From positions 3,162,001 to 3,226,000 of the forward strand of contig JAPTYO010000017.1 of the NCBI GenBank assembly GCA_036873135.1: a DNA stretch of 64,000 bases. Reading direction: 5' to 3'. Position 1 is the first letter of the stretch. Every line of letters begins with the position of its first letter. A program made the position numbers and the translations under genes. This document shows positions 32,388 through 41,995 of this stretch, in pieces. A model generated the notes under the pieces. The model was not told where the DNA came from and ran no database searches. It saw only the letters and a program-made list of their open reading frames with translations. Source of the stretch: Clarkia xantiana subsp. parviflora (lineage: Eukaryota; Streptophyta; Magnoliopsida; Myrtales; Onagraceae).

Positions 32388-32664
32388 GTGAAGTCCCGAA
32401 TAGACGAGAAACCTTAAGTGGTGAAGTCCCGAATAGACAAGAAACCTTAAGTGGTGAAGTCCCGAGTAAAGCATCGGGAGGATGTATGAAGTCATCTTAA
32501 GTGATGCATCGGAACGTTTTAAGTAACGGAACTAAAGTCGCTTTAAATAGTGCAAACGATTATCGGGACCAAAACAGATGAAAGAAATTTCTTATATAAA
32601 GGCTCAAAGGCCTAAAGGTTCCGATACAAAAAGAGGAGAATACAAGGACTCTAAAGATAAGCAG
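32388..32664. repeat. E0 degenerate CCTTAAGTGG repeats, right part (begins with E1 TSD GTGAA)
   Basis: It continues the array interrupted at 744. The first five bases are the right TSD of E1. The rest decays into unique sequence up to the stop of the E0 antisense gene. Confidence 0.7.
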
Positions 32665-33072
32665 TTAGGCTTGGTCCTTATTGGCGGCATCAACGGGAGC
32701 TGGGTCCACGAAGTTGGTGGCGGAAGGCTCCACAGTGTCAGCCGTTGGAGGATTGGCTATCGGGGTCATGGGATCGAGGAGTTTACGATGAAGAAGTAGC
32801 TCCTCTTCACTCTGAACTTGTGGTATGCATTTCCGGCCTTTAGCATCGGCTTCTCTGTTGGAAATGATACATCCTTCCCGGAGAGCTGTATCATAAGCAG
32901 TGCTGAAAATTTCGTTCAGAACATAGTCGAAGTTGAAAGGCTTCCTTCCCTCGAAACCAGATCCACTGTCTGAAATCAGCCATTGAAAGGGATGTTAGGT
33001 TTTTCCGGAAAATTACAATCAAACTAAGCAAAGATGAAGGCGAACAATAGAGAAGAAAACCTTACCAGACAT
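32665..33072 (-). CDS. E0 shortened antisense gene, 2-exon model, 103 codons, open
   Basis: Exon 1 is 33072-33066 (ATGTCTG) and exon 2 is 32969-32665, joined by a GT...AG intron (33065-32970). The frame is open to TAA at 32665. The N-terminus SDSGSGFEGRKPFNFDYVL matches the conserved start of the E1/E2 antisense protein. The C-terminus (VDPAPVDAANKDQA) matches the end of exon 4 of E1. Everything between, including most of the conserved domain, the basic part and the coiled coil, is missing, but the frame is intact. A TATA box lies at 33238-33244. It may be a true mini-gene or a chance in-frame deletion. Confidence 0.55.
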
Positions 33073-33520
33073 TGTCGATGATTGCTTGGAGAAGATGAAG
33101 AAGGGTCGGAAGGGTTGAAGGCCTTGGATCACTTGAAGAGCAAAAGAAACTTGGGGAAGAAGCTTCGAGTTCAAAAACGGCAGAACTTTCAGAAATTGGG
33201 ACGGTGAAGAAGAAGTGAATAATGCCAGGGTTTTTGCATTTATAAGCAAAGGGACAGCTGGATGGACTCAATCTTGACCGTTGAAGATGAAACGGTTCAA
33301 TCGTGATCGTCGAGATCGTGGGACGGTACGGAAGAGACGTGGTGACGTAATGAGTGCTTTTTCAGAAAGCAACAGTCACGTCGATTTGAGCGTCGTTTCA
33401 TAATCCACAGCATTTAATGCTGTAGTAACCAAGAAGTCTCCTCGGATTCGACAACTGCCCTTAGAGTCCAGTGGGCCCAAGGAAATCAGGAGTGGAAAGC
33501 TCTGTTATTCAAGAATTGTG
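33073..33520 (-). promoter_or_regulatory. E0 antisense promoter region, TATA box 33238-33244
   Basis: TATAAAT on the - strand lies about 165 bp upstream of the ATG, the same spacing as in E1 and E2. The remaining sequence up to the hairpin repeats holds no gene. Confidence 0.5.
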
Positions 33521-33745
33521 CTCAAGGCAAAAGCCTCCGATGGCAATATCGAGAGGTATGAAGATAAAAGCCTCCGACGGCAGTATCAGGAGGTATGAAG
33601 ACAAAAGCCTCCGATGGCAATATCGGGAGGTATGAAGATAAAAGCCTCCGACGGCAAGATCGGGAGGTATGAAGACAAGAGCCTCCGATGGAAGTATCGG
33701 GAGGCATGGAGACAAAAGCCTCCGACGATGAGGTCAGGAGATCTA
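33521..33745. repeat. E0 37-bp hairpin tandem repeat, about six copies
   Basis: AAGCCTCCGA landmarks recur every 37 bp (33531, 33568, 33605 and on). Each unit contains CCTCCGAT...ATCGGGAGG, able to form a stem of about eight base pairs. Confidence 0.85.
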
Positions 33746-33782
33746 GAAGTGGAAGACACGACGGACTGCAAGTCCCCCATGT

Positions 33783-33794
33783 CTTGGGGGCAAA
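33783..33794 (+). other. E0 polypurine tract
   Basis: CTTGGGGGCAAA directly precedes the LTR TGATGG. Confidence 0.85.
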
Positions 33795-34496
33795 TGATGG
33801 GCTCCGATGTAATCGTTAGCCCCGTTAACAGTCATTAGACGGCGAGTAAGTCCAGTGGGCCTCGTGAAAGGCCAGGAGGGCCCAAAAGCCTAGTACGAAG
33901 GGTTCCGACGAGAAGCCTCCGAGTAGGCCCCGATATGCCTTCGTAAAGGCCCTGATAATAAAGCCCCGCGGAGGCTGGACCTGTCTCGTGAGACAAAGGG
34001 TCCTGGGTGGTGACCTAGAATGAGATAACTCTGGAGTCCCCGACGAGAGTTGGGACTTGTGATCAGAGGATAAGGCCGAGAAACCCGCCTACTAGATAAG
34101 AGTAGTGGGAGACGGCTGAGATATAGATAACCTCCCCCGAGATACGCAGGGCGTGCCCGAGATACGCGGAGTATGGGCTAGATACGCGGAGCGTGGGGCG
34201 AGATATACGGAATCCCGAACGAGATATACGGAATCATGGGTAAAACAGCCAGCCACGGTCACAGGTAACTGATTAACTTCCCCTCCTATATAAAGGAGGA
34301 AGTTACCTCAGAAAACACAATTCTCTAATACGAACTTGGATTACTGCTTACTACCCCATTGATCATATACTCATTTAAGCATCGGAGAGGGATTCTGGGT
34401 CACCACCCAGGTCATACCCTTTAGCAGGATTACGCGGAGCCCAGGAGTTCAAGCTTTCCGTCAAGAACGTAACGGAGCTTCGCCCGTGATCCAACA
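33795..34496 (+). repeat. E0 3' LTR
   Basis: A 702-bp LTR, TGATGGGCTCCGATG...GATCCAACA. It is related to the E1 and E2 LTRs and carries the same kind of U3 repeats (GAGATACGCGGAGCGTGG type, 34080-34240). A TATA-like CTATATAAAGG sits near 34286-34296. Confidence 0.88.
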
Positions 34497-35011
34497 GGTG
34501 TATCATGAGCTCCACCTTTGTTATATATATACACACGTTAGTAACATATTTGTTATGTATTATATAAATTATATATATTTTATGATTATCTATTTTAATT
34601 GTGTATATTAGCTAATCTTGTATGCTATATATATATATATATATATAAGAAATATGTAAACTGCACATCTTGATTTGTTTTTTATTTCAACTAAATTGAC
34701 TTATGAGAAAATTCCAAATACAAAATTTCTAAATATCAGATTTTTTTTATAAATGTAGTTATCAGTAATTTTATTAATTAATTATATTAAAATAAAAAAT
34801 TATCTAGTGATTATTATAGATTGTCACACATGTTAATTAGTTAAGAAACAAATATATTTATATCACAAATTCAGGGAATTTATTTTTTGGGAATAAATAA
34901 TACGCACACTTAAAAGAGATTATGAGAAAGGATAAATTTTGAAGCAAGGTTGGTTAATAGATAATTTACACAGTAAGAGGATTAACACGTTATAACACTA
35001 CAATTAATCTT
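34497..35011. other. AT-rich spacer between E0 and E2, no gene seen
   Basis: A 515-bp AT-rich sequence with a (TA)n run at about 34627-34648. It is apparent pre-insertion host DNA; nothing else was recognised. Confidence 0.6.
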
Positions 35012-35016
35012 GATCC
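35012..35016. other. Target-site duplication of E2, left copy (GATCC)
   Basis: GATCC at 35012-35016 and 45976-45980 flank the two LTR ends exactly. Confidence 0.95.
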
Positions 35017-35733
35017 TGATGGGTTCGACTACAGCTGTCAGGCCCTTTAATAGTGAGGAAACGGTAAACAGGCCCACCAGGCCCAAAATGAAGGTCAAGA
35101 TGACCTAGGAGAAGGGCCCCGATGAAGGGAACCCGATGATGGAAGGTCCCGACAGAGTCGGTCCCGACAGCTGAGCTGGAAGCTCCCGATGTGAAGCCTT
35201 TAAGTAGGCCCCGATGACGAATCCCTGAGAACGATTGGCCCTGTCACGATGACGAGGGGCCCCGAGCGGTGACACAAGGAGATAACTCTGGAGTCCCCGA
35301 CGGGAGTCGGGACTCGTTACCAGAGGATAAGGCCAGGATACGCGGGGCGTGGCCGAGATACGCGGAACGTGGTTAAGATACACGGAGCGTGGCCGAGATA
35401 CGCGGGGCGTGGCCGAGATAAGCGAGATCATGGCCTAGATAGGCGGGATCACATCCGAGATACGCGGGATACGGGCTAACCACCCCCAACGGTTCACCAG
35501 GTACCTGAGGCATCTCTTCGCCTATAAAAAGGGAAGAGGTCACCTCAGAACACTTACGTGGAATTACATACCCTTTGAGATTATTGCTTGCCAGTTCGTA
35601 TCAGGCACTCATTTAAGCATCGGAGAGGGATTCTGGGTCACCGCCCGGTCTATCCCCTCTTGCAGGATTGCGTGGAGCGAAGGAGCTAGGATTGCCGTCA
35701 AAGTCCGTGCCGGAGTTCCACCGTGATCCAACA
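35017..35733 (+). repeat. E2 5' LTR
   Basis: TGATGGGTTCGAC...GATCCAACA. About seven 20-bp U3 direct repeats (GAGATACGCGGGGCGTGGCC type) lie at 35335-35480. The TATA box TATAAAA is at 35523-35529, so transcription should start near 35555. Confidence 0.95.
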
Positions 35734-35734
35734 T

Positions 35735-35750
35735 TGGCGCCGTCTGTGGG
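35735..35750 (+). other. E2 primer-binding site (TGGCGCCGTCTGTGGG)
   Basis: It starts one base after the LTR. The first nine bases agree with the tRNA-Asp 3' end as remembered; the primer is uncertain. Confidence 0.85.
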
Positions 35751-35769
35751 AAACAAACAAAAAGCTGAT

Positions 35770-37405
35770 ATGCCTTCTACTCGATCGATGGCGGCTGGCA
35801 AGCACAGAAGACAGGGACAATCCGGTGGTTCCCGTCACCCCGCTGCAACAAATCTGGATTCAGTACAAGAACAGGAGGAAAACCAGAACCATCCCCCGGC
35901 TGAGCTCTCCCAGACAGGGGGGCACAATGAAGGTCCCGAAGACATTGCTGCTCAGCACCAGGGCAATAGGGGGCAAGAGGTTCCCCCAGCTACAGACTTG
36001 ACAAGGGCCGTGGCAGAAGCCATGCCCATGTTTCTGGCAGCCGTGGAGGCTCTCTTGGATTGGAGAGAGGTTGCGAGGAGGCAGGAGGAGATGCCCCCGT
36101 TGGAAGAAGTGGCCCCACCAGCAGAGGTTCGGAACGCACAGGAAGCTCCGCTCCGAGGCCAGGACAGAAGTAGGGCATCCGGCCAGCCAGAGAGGTTCGT
36201 GGTTGATGGGCCAGGACCAGTACAACACATGACCATTCCCCTGACTGGTCCCATCACCCCCGACCAGGTGGTAATGATCGTGAACATCTGCATGGGAGAA
36301 CAGAAGTCGCTGGTGTCGGAGCTGAGGGATCGATCCACTCACCCCTTCGTCCCCCGACTCATCGACACCCTAGCCCCGCCTGGGCTAGGTATCCCCACGA
36401 TAAAGGAGTACGATGGCGAAGGAGATCCAGTTCGTCATGTCCAGAAGCACCTCATGGCATGTCTGGGAAGAGCCCCGAATGAAGACATAGTGTGTATGCT
36501 GTTCCCGAACACACATGGAGAAAGAGCCCTGACCTGGTTCTTTAGTCTGCCCCCAGGCTGCATCACTTGCTGGGCGGATATGCACGACCGGTTCATCCAG
36601 CAGTACCAGGGTCGGAGACGTTTATTGAAGAGCGTGAGGTCCCTGACCCAGGTGGTACAGAGGCCCGACGAATCACTAGCGCACTACTACCAGCGGTATA
36701 CTGCTAGTGTGGCAGAGATTGATGAAGAGATCTCAGAAGGTGAGACAATTCGTACCTTCATTCGGAACATAACGGCCCCCTACGGTTCCGACCTGATGCA
36801 AAGCGTGGCTGAGAAAGCTGTGTGGAATATGGAGGCACTACAGAAGAGGGTGAAACGGAAAATCGATGTCCAGGAGTCGAAGATAGCCGCAGGAGAGCTG
36901 GAGCCCCCAAAGTCAAACAAAGGAAAGCAGTCGGTTAAACCCTTCGACGATCGTAAGTCAAAGGGCAAACCCGAGAGTAGTCGGAATCGAGGCCGACCTG
37001 ATCAAAGGGACGATAGGCGTTCTCCAAGGAAGGATAAGCGAGAGGATCTCGACATCCCTCTCAACTGCTCCATGGCGGAAGTGCTGACGGTCATGGAACG
37101 ACAAGGTATCTCCAGGTACCCCCCCAAAAAAGGATGGAGAATTCTTGGGATCTCGCTAGGATCGCTACTGCCGATTTCACCGCGCAAATGGTCACGACAC
37201 CAACCACTGTCTGGAACTGAAGAAGGAGATCGAAAAGCTGATCCAGAAGGGGAAGCTCAAGGAATTTGTCGGGGATAAGCGGTGTCGATCCCGCTCTCGG
37301 TCCCGATCGCGGTCCCGTTCCCGATCCTGCGATCGGTCCCCAAAGAAGAAGAGAACCGACCCAGAGTCATCCGGTGCTCGCAAGGAGAGACGGGGCACTA
37401 TCAAT
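35770..37405 (+). pseudogene. gag: E2 gag, capsid intact, frameshift before zinc motif
   Basis: ATG 35770 opens a frame that stays open to 37278 (503 codons). The conserved capsid (ITPDQVVMIVNICMG through AEKAVWNMEALQKRVKRKI) is complete at about residues 155-380. A basic Lys/Arg-rich segment follows. In the AC7A6GG run near 37110-37130 the frame shifts relative to E1. In the E1 frame a TAG occurs at 37157-37159, just before the C-x2-H-x4-H-x4-C motif (37169-37210) and an RS-dipeptide stretch (37284-37345). The frame then leads into protease. Capsid function might survive as a truncated gag. Confidence 0.87.
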
Positions 37406-38212
37406 GTGATTCATGGAGGGTTTGCTGCTGGAGGTGATACTTCATCCGCCCGAGAGGTTTACGCCTCTAGAATCCCTACGGCGGTAGTGCTAGGTAAGAG
37501 GTCCCGATCCTGGACCTTGAAAGAAGAAATGGTAATCTCCTTTTCTTCGGAAGATCTCATAGGCGTGGAAACTCCGCACGTCGATGCCTTGGTGGTAACC
37601 TTGGATGTAGACGGGTTCGAAATGAAGCGAATTCTAATCGATGGAGGGAGCTCCTCTGACATTCTATTCATGGACGCACTGGAGGCTATGGGGAAAACGA
37701 AGAAAGATCTGAAGGAGGCGAACTTCCCGATGGTTGGGTTCTCGGGCTCTACCTCCTATCCGCTAGGCGTAATCACCTTACCAGTAGAGTTCGGTAGTGG
37801 GTGGAAATCAGAAAGGACGAACGTGGAGTTCGTAGTAGTTGATTCCGTGGGGACTTACAACGCGATTATCGGGAGAACCACCATCAACCCTCTGATGGCG
37901 GTTGCCTAGACAGTACACCAGAAGATGAAGTTCCCAACCGACCACGGAGTCGGAGAAGTCAAGGGTGATCAGGTAGCTTCTCGAAAATGCTATGTCAACG
38001 CCACCCGAAGGAGGAGGCGAGAGGCCATGACTGTCCTCCAGACAGATACAGATCCTAGAGAGGAGTTCGGGCGCCCCGCCCCTGTAGAATATTTAAGAGA
38101 AGTCGAGATTGACGGACCTCAGCGGAAGGTGAAAATCGGGTCTGCCTTGACCGAGAAGACAGCCCAAAAACTGGTGGAGTTGCTGAAAGAGTTCAAGGAA
38201 CTGTTTTCCTAG
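37406..38212 (+). pseudogene. E2 protease and protease-RT linker
   Basis: From IHGGFAAGG the frame encodes an aspartic protease with RILIDGGSSSDIL (Asp near 37636) and the flap/C-terminal MVGFSGSTSYPLG, AIIGRTTINPLM. A TAG at 37907-37909 interrupts it (Ser codon TCG in E1). The same frame continues as [17 protein letters not shown] and ends at a second TAG (38210-38212), where E1 has Trp (TGG). The Trp-to-TAG change is in a CHG context on the opposite strand. Confidence 0.87.
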
Positions 38213-38989
38213 TCCCCGAGCGACATGCCAGGAATCAGTCCCGATGTGATCGTACACGAGCTGAAGATAGACCCTGCAATCAAGCCTATTACGCAAAAAA
38301 GGCGTCCGATGGGCACAGATAAGAAGATCGCGATCCAGCAGGAGGTGGGCAGGTTGCTCGATGCTGGGTTTATTAAAGAACTCCGATTCCAAACTTGGGT
38401 TGCTAATCCAGTGCTGATGAGGAAGACTAACGGGAAATGGCGAATGTGTGTGGATTTCCGCGACCTGAATAAGGCTTGCCCGAAGGACTGCTATCCGCTC
38501 CCGAGAATCGACCAGCTGGTGGACGCTACATCGGGACATGAGCTGTTGAGTTTCATGGACGCGTATTCAGGCTACAACCATATCAAAATGGCCAAGGAAG
38601 ACGCTCCCCACACAGCGTTCTACGCAGACAGTGACATCTACCACTACGATGTCATGCCTTTCGGGTTGATCAATGCTGGGGCAACCTACCAGCGGATGGT
38701 GAACAAGCTGTTCGGAGATATGCTGGGGAAAACCATGGAGGCTTACGTGGATGATATGCTGGTAAAGTCCCGACAGGCCGAGGATCATGTGCACAACCTA
38801 ACCATGGCGTTCGAGCGGATGAGGCTTCATCAAGTTCGTTTAAACCCGACGAAATGCGCTTTCGGAGTCCACTCAGGGAAATTTTTGGGCTTTATGGTGA
38901 GCCAGAGAGGAATTGAGGTGAATCCCGAGAAGCTGAGGGCGATCGAGGAGATGCAGTCTCCGATAAATCATCGGGAGGTACAAGGTTGA
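38213..38989 (+). pseudogene. E2 reverse transcriptase
   Basis: The frame continues after the TAG with SPSDMPGISPDVIVHELKID, RFQTWVANPV, WRMCVDFRDLNKACPKD, LLSFMDAYSGYNHIKM, YHYDVMPFGLINAGATYQRMV and YVDD (38744-38755). It then runs through the thumb-side GFMVSQRGIEVNPEKL. It ends in a one-base deletion at about 38985 (E1 has EVQVLNGRL). Palm residues are intact. Confidence 0.9.
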
Positions 38990-40677
38990 ATGGCCGACTA
39001 GCTGCAATGAATCGCTTCTTGTCCAAAGCCAGCGACCGATCAATGCCGTTTTTTGAAGTCCTGAGGGCCAACAAGAAATTTGAATGGACTGCCAAGTGTG
39101 AAGAGGCGTTCCAAGCACTCAAGCAGCACCTTCGCATACTCCCGCCGTTGGCGAAACTGGTTCCAGGCGAGCCGCTCTACCTTTATTTGGCTGTTTCTGA
39201 ATTTGCCATTAGCTCTGTGTTAGTAAAGATTGTCGAGGGTAATCAAGTCCCCGTCTATTATGTAAGCAAGGCATTTGCCAAGTCTGAATTGAACTATCCC
39301 GCCGTTGAGAAGTACCTCTTTGCGTTGATTATTACTGCTCGGAAGCTAAGGCCTTATTTCCACTCACACGAGATCACTGTGCTGACGAACCAGCCTTTGA
39401 AGCATTTTTTGAACCGACCGGATGCGTCGGGGAGATTAGTAAAATGGGCAGTAGAGCTTAGTGAGTTTCGCATACACTTCGCTCCAAGAACAGACATTAA
39501 GGGCCAGGCATTGGCAGATTTCATAGCAGAATCTACAGCCCCCGATCTGGAAGAAGCGGGCCCATTAGAGGGGGCAACCATGGAGGTCCCGATAGAAGAA
39601 CAACCAGAGAGGGCAGAGCAATCAGAACAGCCAAACGAAGAAAATACCTGGGAAATGTACACGGATGGCTCCTCGAGTTCGGACGGATCAGGAGCGGGCT
39701 TTTTGTTGATACCACCGGGTGAAGGTGAACCGCTCCGATACGCCTTGGCTTTAACATTCAAGGCCACAAACAATGAAGCGGAATATGAAGCTCTTATCAC
39801 GGGCCTGAAAATTGCTAAAGGCACTGGAGTCGATCACTTGAGAGTGAAGTGTGACGCAGCTTTAATCGTAAACCAGGTTCAAGGGCGATACGAAGCGAGG
39901 AGTCGGATAATGAAGAAATACTTACGCAAGGTGCAAGCCCTGAAGGAGAGCTTTAAAAGCTTCGATATCGAGGCAATCCCGAGGGAGGAAAACGTAGAGG
40001 CAGACGCCCTGAGCAAATTTGCCCTGGGGGCACCCTTAGAGGAAAATCGGAAGGTGCACTTCTTGGAGAAGGTGATCTTATCGACCATCGACCCGACGCA
40101 GGTGTGTACCATTGAGGCAAAATCGGAGGAGGAGACCACTTGGATGACCCCGATAGTCGTGTACCTGACTACGGGGGCAGTCCCCGATTATAGGGTAGCA
40201 GCAGACAGGACACGCCGAATCGCGGCCAATTACGTGATGCTAGACGATCAGCTGTACAAGAAGGGCTGGTTCTCGACTCCGTACTTGAAGTGTGTGGCAG
40301 AACCTGATACAGATCGAATCCTGAAGGAGGTGCATGAAGGGGTCGCGGCTAGTCATGAAGGAGCCCGATCTATTATGAGGAAGGTATTGAACTTGGGCTA
40401 TTATTGGCCCACGATGAACAAGGTAGCAACGGCGTTGGTCCGATCCTGTGATGCGTGCCAGAGGTACGCCCCGAGTATCGTGGCTCCGGCCGCTAATCTG
40501 ACATCCATCAAGAGCGCGTGGCCCTTCGCGCAGTGGGGCATCGACTTGGTGGGACCCCTTCCACAAGCACAAGGTCAATGTAAGTATTTACTTGTAGCAA
40601 TCGATTATTTTTCGAAATGGATAGAGGCGAAGGCATTGGCCAGGACAACGGGGAACCAGATCGTCAAGTTCCTCTAG
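38986..40677 (+). CDS. E2 RNase H, aRNase H and integrase N-half
   Basis: A 563-codon frame. The degenerate first RNase H lacks catalytic Asp residues (YLYLAVS, VLTNQP). A complete aRNase H follows a linker (MYTDGSS near 39657, NNEAEYEA, CDAALI, EADALSK). Integrase shows the zinc region (HEGVAASHEG, CDACQRY; E1 has ACHEG where E2 has ASHEG), WGIDLVGPLP near 40540 and AIDYFSKWIEAKA. It stops at a TAG (40675-40677) where homologues have CAG (KFLQ/THIV), again a CHG context. Confidence 0.88.
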   Translation: MNGRLAAMNRFLSKASDRSMPFFEVLRANKKFEWTAKCEEAFQALKQHLRILPPLAKLVPGEPLYLYLAVSEFAISSVLVKIVEGNQVPVYYVSKAFAKSELNYPAVEKYLFALIITARKLRPYFHSHEITVLTNQPLKHFLNRPDASGRLVKWAVELSEFRIHFAPRTDIKGQALADFIAESTAPDLEEAGPLEGATMEVPIEEQPERAEQSEQPNEENTWEMYTDGSSSSDGSGAGFLLIPPGEGEPLRYALALTFKATNNEAEYEALITGLKIAKGTGVDHLRVKCDAALIVNQVQGRYEARSRIMKKYLRKVQALKESFKSFDIEAIPREENVEADALSKFALGAPLEENRKVHFLEKVILSTIDPTQVCTIEAKSEEETTWMTPIVVYLTTGAVPDYRVAADRTRRIAANYVMLDDQLYKKGWFSTPYLKCVAEPDTDRILKEVHEGVAASHEGARSIMRKVLNLGYYWPTMNKVATALVRSCDACQRYAPSIVAPAANLTSIKSAWPFAQWGIDLVGPLPQAQGQCKYLLVAIDYFSKWIEAKALARTTGNQIVKFL

Positions 40678-41391
40678 ACCCACATTGTGTCCAGATACGG
40701 GATTCCTAAGGTGGTGGTCAGTGATAATGGTCCACCGTTTAACGGCTCTCAGGTGAGGGAGTATCTGGAGGAATTGAACATCGAGCATCGGACCGCCTCC
40801 GTACGCCATGCTCAGACTAATGGCCAGGTGGAATCAGCCAACAAAATCGTGATGGATGGCCTGAAGAAGAGGGTCTATGCCTTGAAGGGCAAGTGGCTGA
40901 ACGAACTGGAAAACTTGCTTTGGGCTGTTAGAACGACACCCAAACGATCAACGGGGGAGACTCCGTTTGGCCTCGTTTATGGCACGGAAGCTGTCGCCCC
41001 CGTGGAGGTAGCTGTGGCGTCCCATCGAATGAGATACTACGAGCCCCTGACGAACGATGAAATGAGACGTCTGGACTTGGACTTACTCGAAGAGAAGAGG
41101 CGGGAAGCCGATGAAGTCCAAGCTCGAATGCGTTTGGCGACGGCCAGGTACTACAATCGGCGAGTGAAGTCCCGACAGTTCTTCGTCGGGGAGCTGGTTT
41201 GGCGTCGCAACGAGTTCACCCTTTTGGATCGAATCAACAAGATGTCACCAAAATGGGAAGGACCTTATAAGGTCGTGGGGATGCCAGCTCCAAATGCGTA
41301 CAAGTTGGAAGACCTTGATGGCAGAACGTTAAAGCATTCTTTTAGTGGCGAACACTTGATGAAACACCATTCTCGAAGAAAGTCGCCTTAA
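40678..41391 (+). pseudogene. E2 integrase C-half
   Basis: It is in frame after the TAG: SRYGIPKVVVSDNGPPF (catalytic Asp near 40724) and QTNGQVESANKIV (Glu near 40829). Then come [54 protein letters not shown] and GPYKVVGMPAPNAYKLEDLDG. It ends beyond FSGEHLMKHH at 41391. No chromodomain is present. Confidence 0.9.
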
Positions 41392-41840
41392 GTGGTGCCC
41401 GATAAATTCGCCTTAAGTGGTGCCCGATGTAAAATCGCCTTAAGTGGTGTATGCTGTTTATCGTTCAATTCAATGTAAGCCAATTTTGTGCCGTCAATAA
41501 ATAAAGAGGTTGCTTCCAATCAAAGTTATCCTTAGATTTATGCTAAGTGTCAAAGTCGCCTTGAGTGGTGCACGAGAAAAGTCGCCTTGAGTGGTGCACG
41601 ATCCTTAGATTTAATCTAAGTATCGGAAAGTCGTCTTAAGTGATGCACGGAATTAAGTCGCCTTGAGTGGTGCACGATATTAAGTCATCTTAAGTGATGC
41701 GTGATTCTTAGATTTACTCTAAGTAATAATTAAGTCGTCTTAAGTGATGCACGGAACTAAGTCGCCTTAAGTGGTGCGCAGGATTAAGTCGCCTTAAGTG
41801 GTGCAAGTTATAAAAGCGTCGGGAAGGACGTACGAAAATG
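41380..41840. repeat. E2 junction array with CCTTAAGTGGTGC core
   Basis: Degenerate units of the type AAGTCGCCTTAAGTGGTGCAC recur, interspersed with AGATTTAATCTAAG inverted repeats (also at 4562-4585 in E1). It lies between the integrase stop (41391) and the antisense-gene stop (41996). Confidence 0.8.
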
Positions 41841-41995
41841 TCTTAAGTGTCGAAGTATCGACCCAAGCAAGTATAAAGCCACTTGAAGAAATGTATCAAG
41901 AAAATCGGAACTAAGAAAGTCTTATAATTGATAAGGGCTCAAAGGCCCGACAATGACAAAAAAGGAGAAGATACAAGGACTCTAAAGATAAACGT

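Larger units (their letters stand above)
1..34496 (+). mobile_element. E0: Tat-type Ty3/gypsy LTR retrotransposon, 5' part outside window, split by E1
   Basis: The window opens with the last codons of an integrase reading +. It continues with tandem repeats to 744 and resumes at 32388 with the same repeats. Then come a shortened antisense gene (32665-33072), hairpin repeats, a polypurine tract (33783-33794) and a 3' LTR (33795-34496). The insert 745-32387 is element E1. The 5' LTR, gag and most of pol of E0 lie left of the window, so its TSD cannot be tested; the five bases after the 3' LTR are GGTGT. E0 is the oldest layer of the nest because the others lie inside it. LTR and antisense-gene similarity place it in the same family as E1 and E2. 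Confidence 0.85.

Noticed and set aside
35860..36342. Minus-strand ORF of 160 codons across the E2 gag
   Set aside because: Shadow of the gag frame; the sense frame has the capsid motifs and a homologue in E1.
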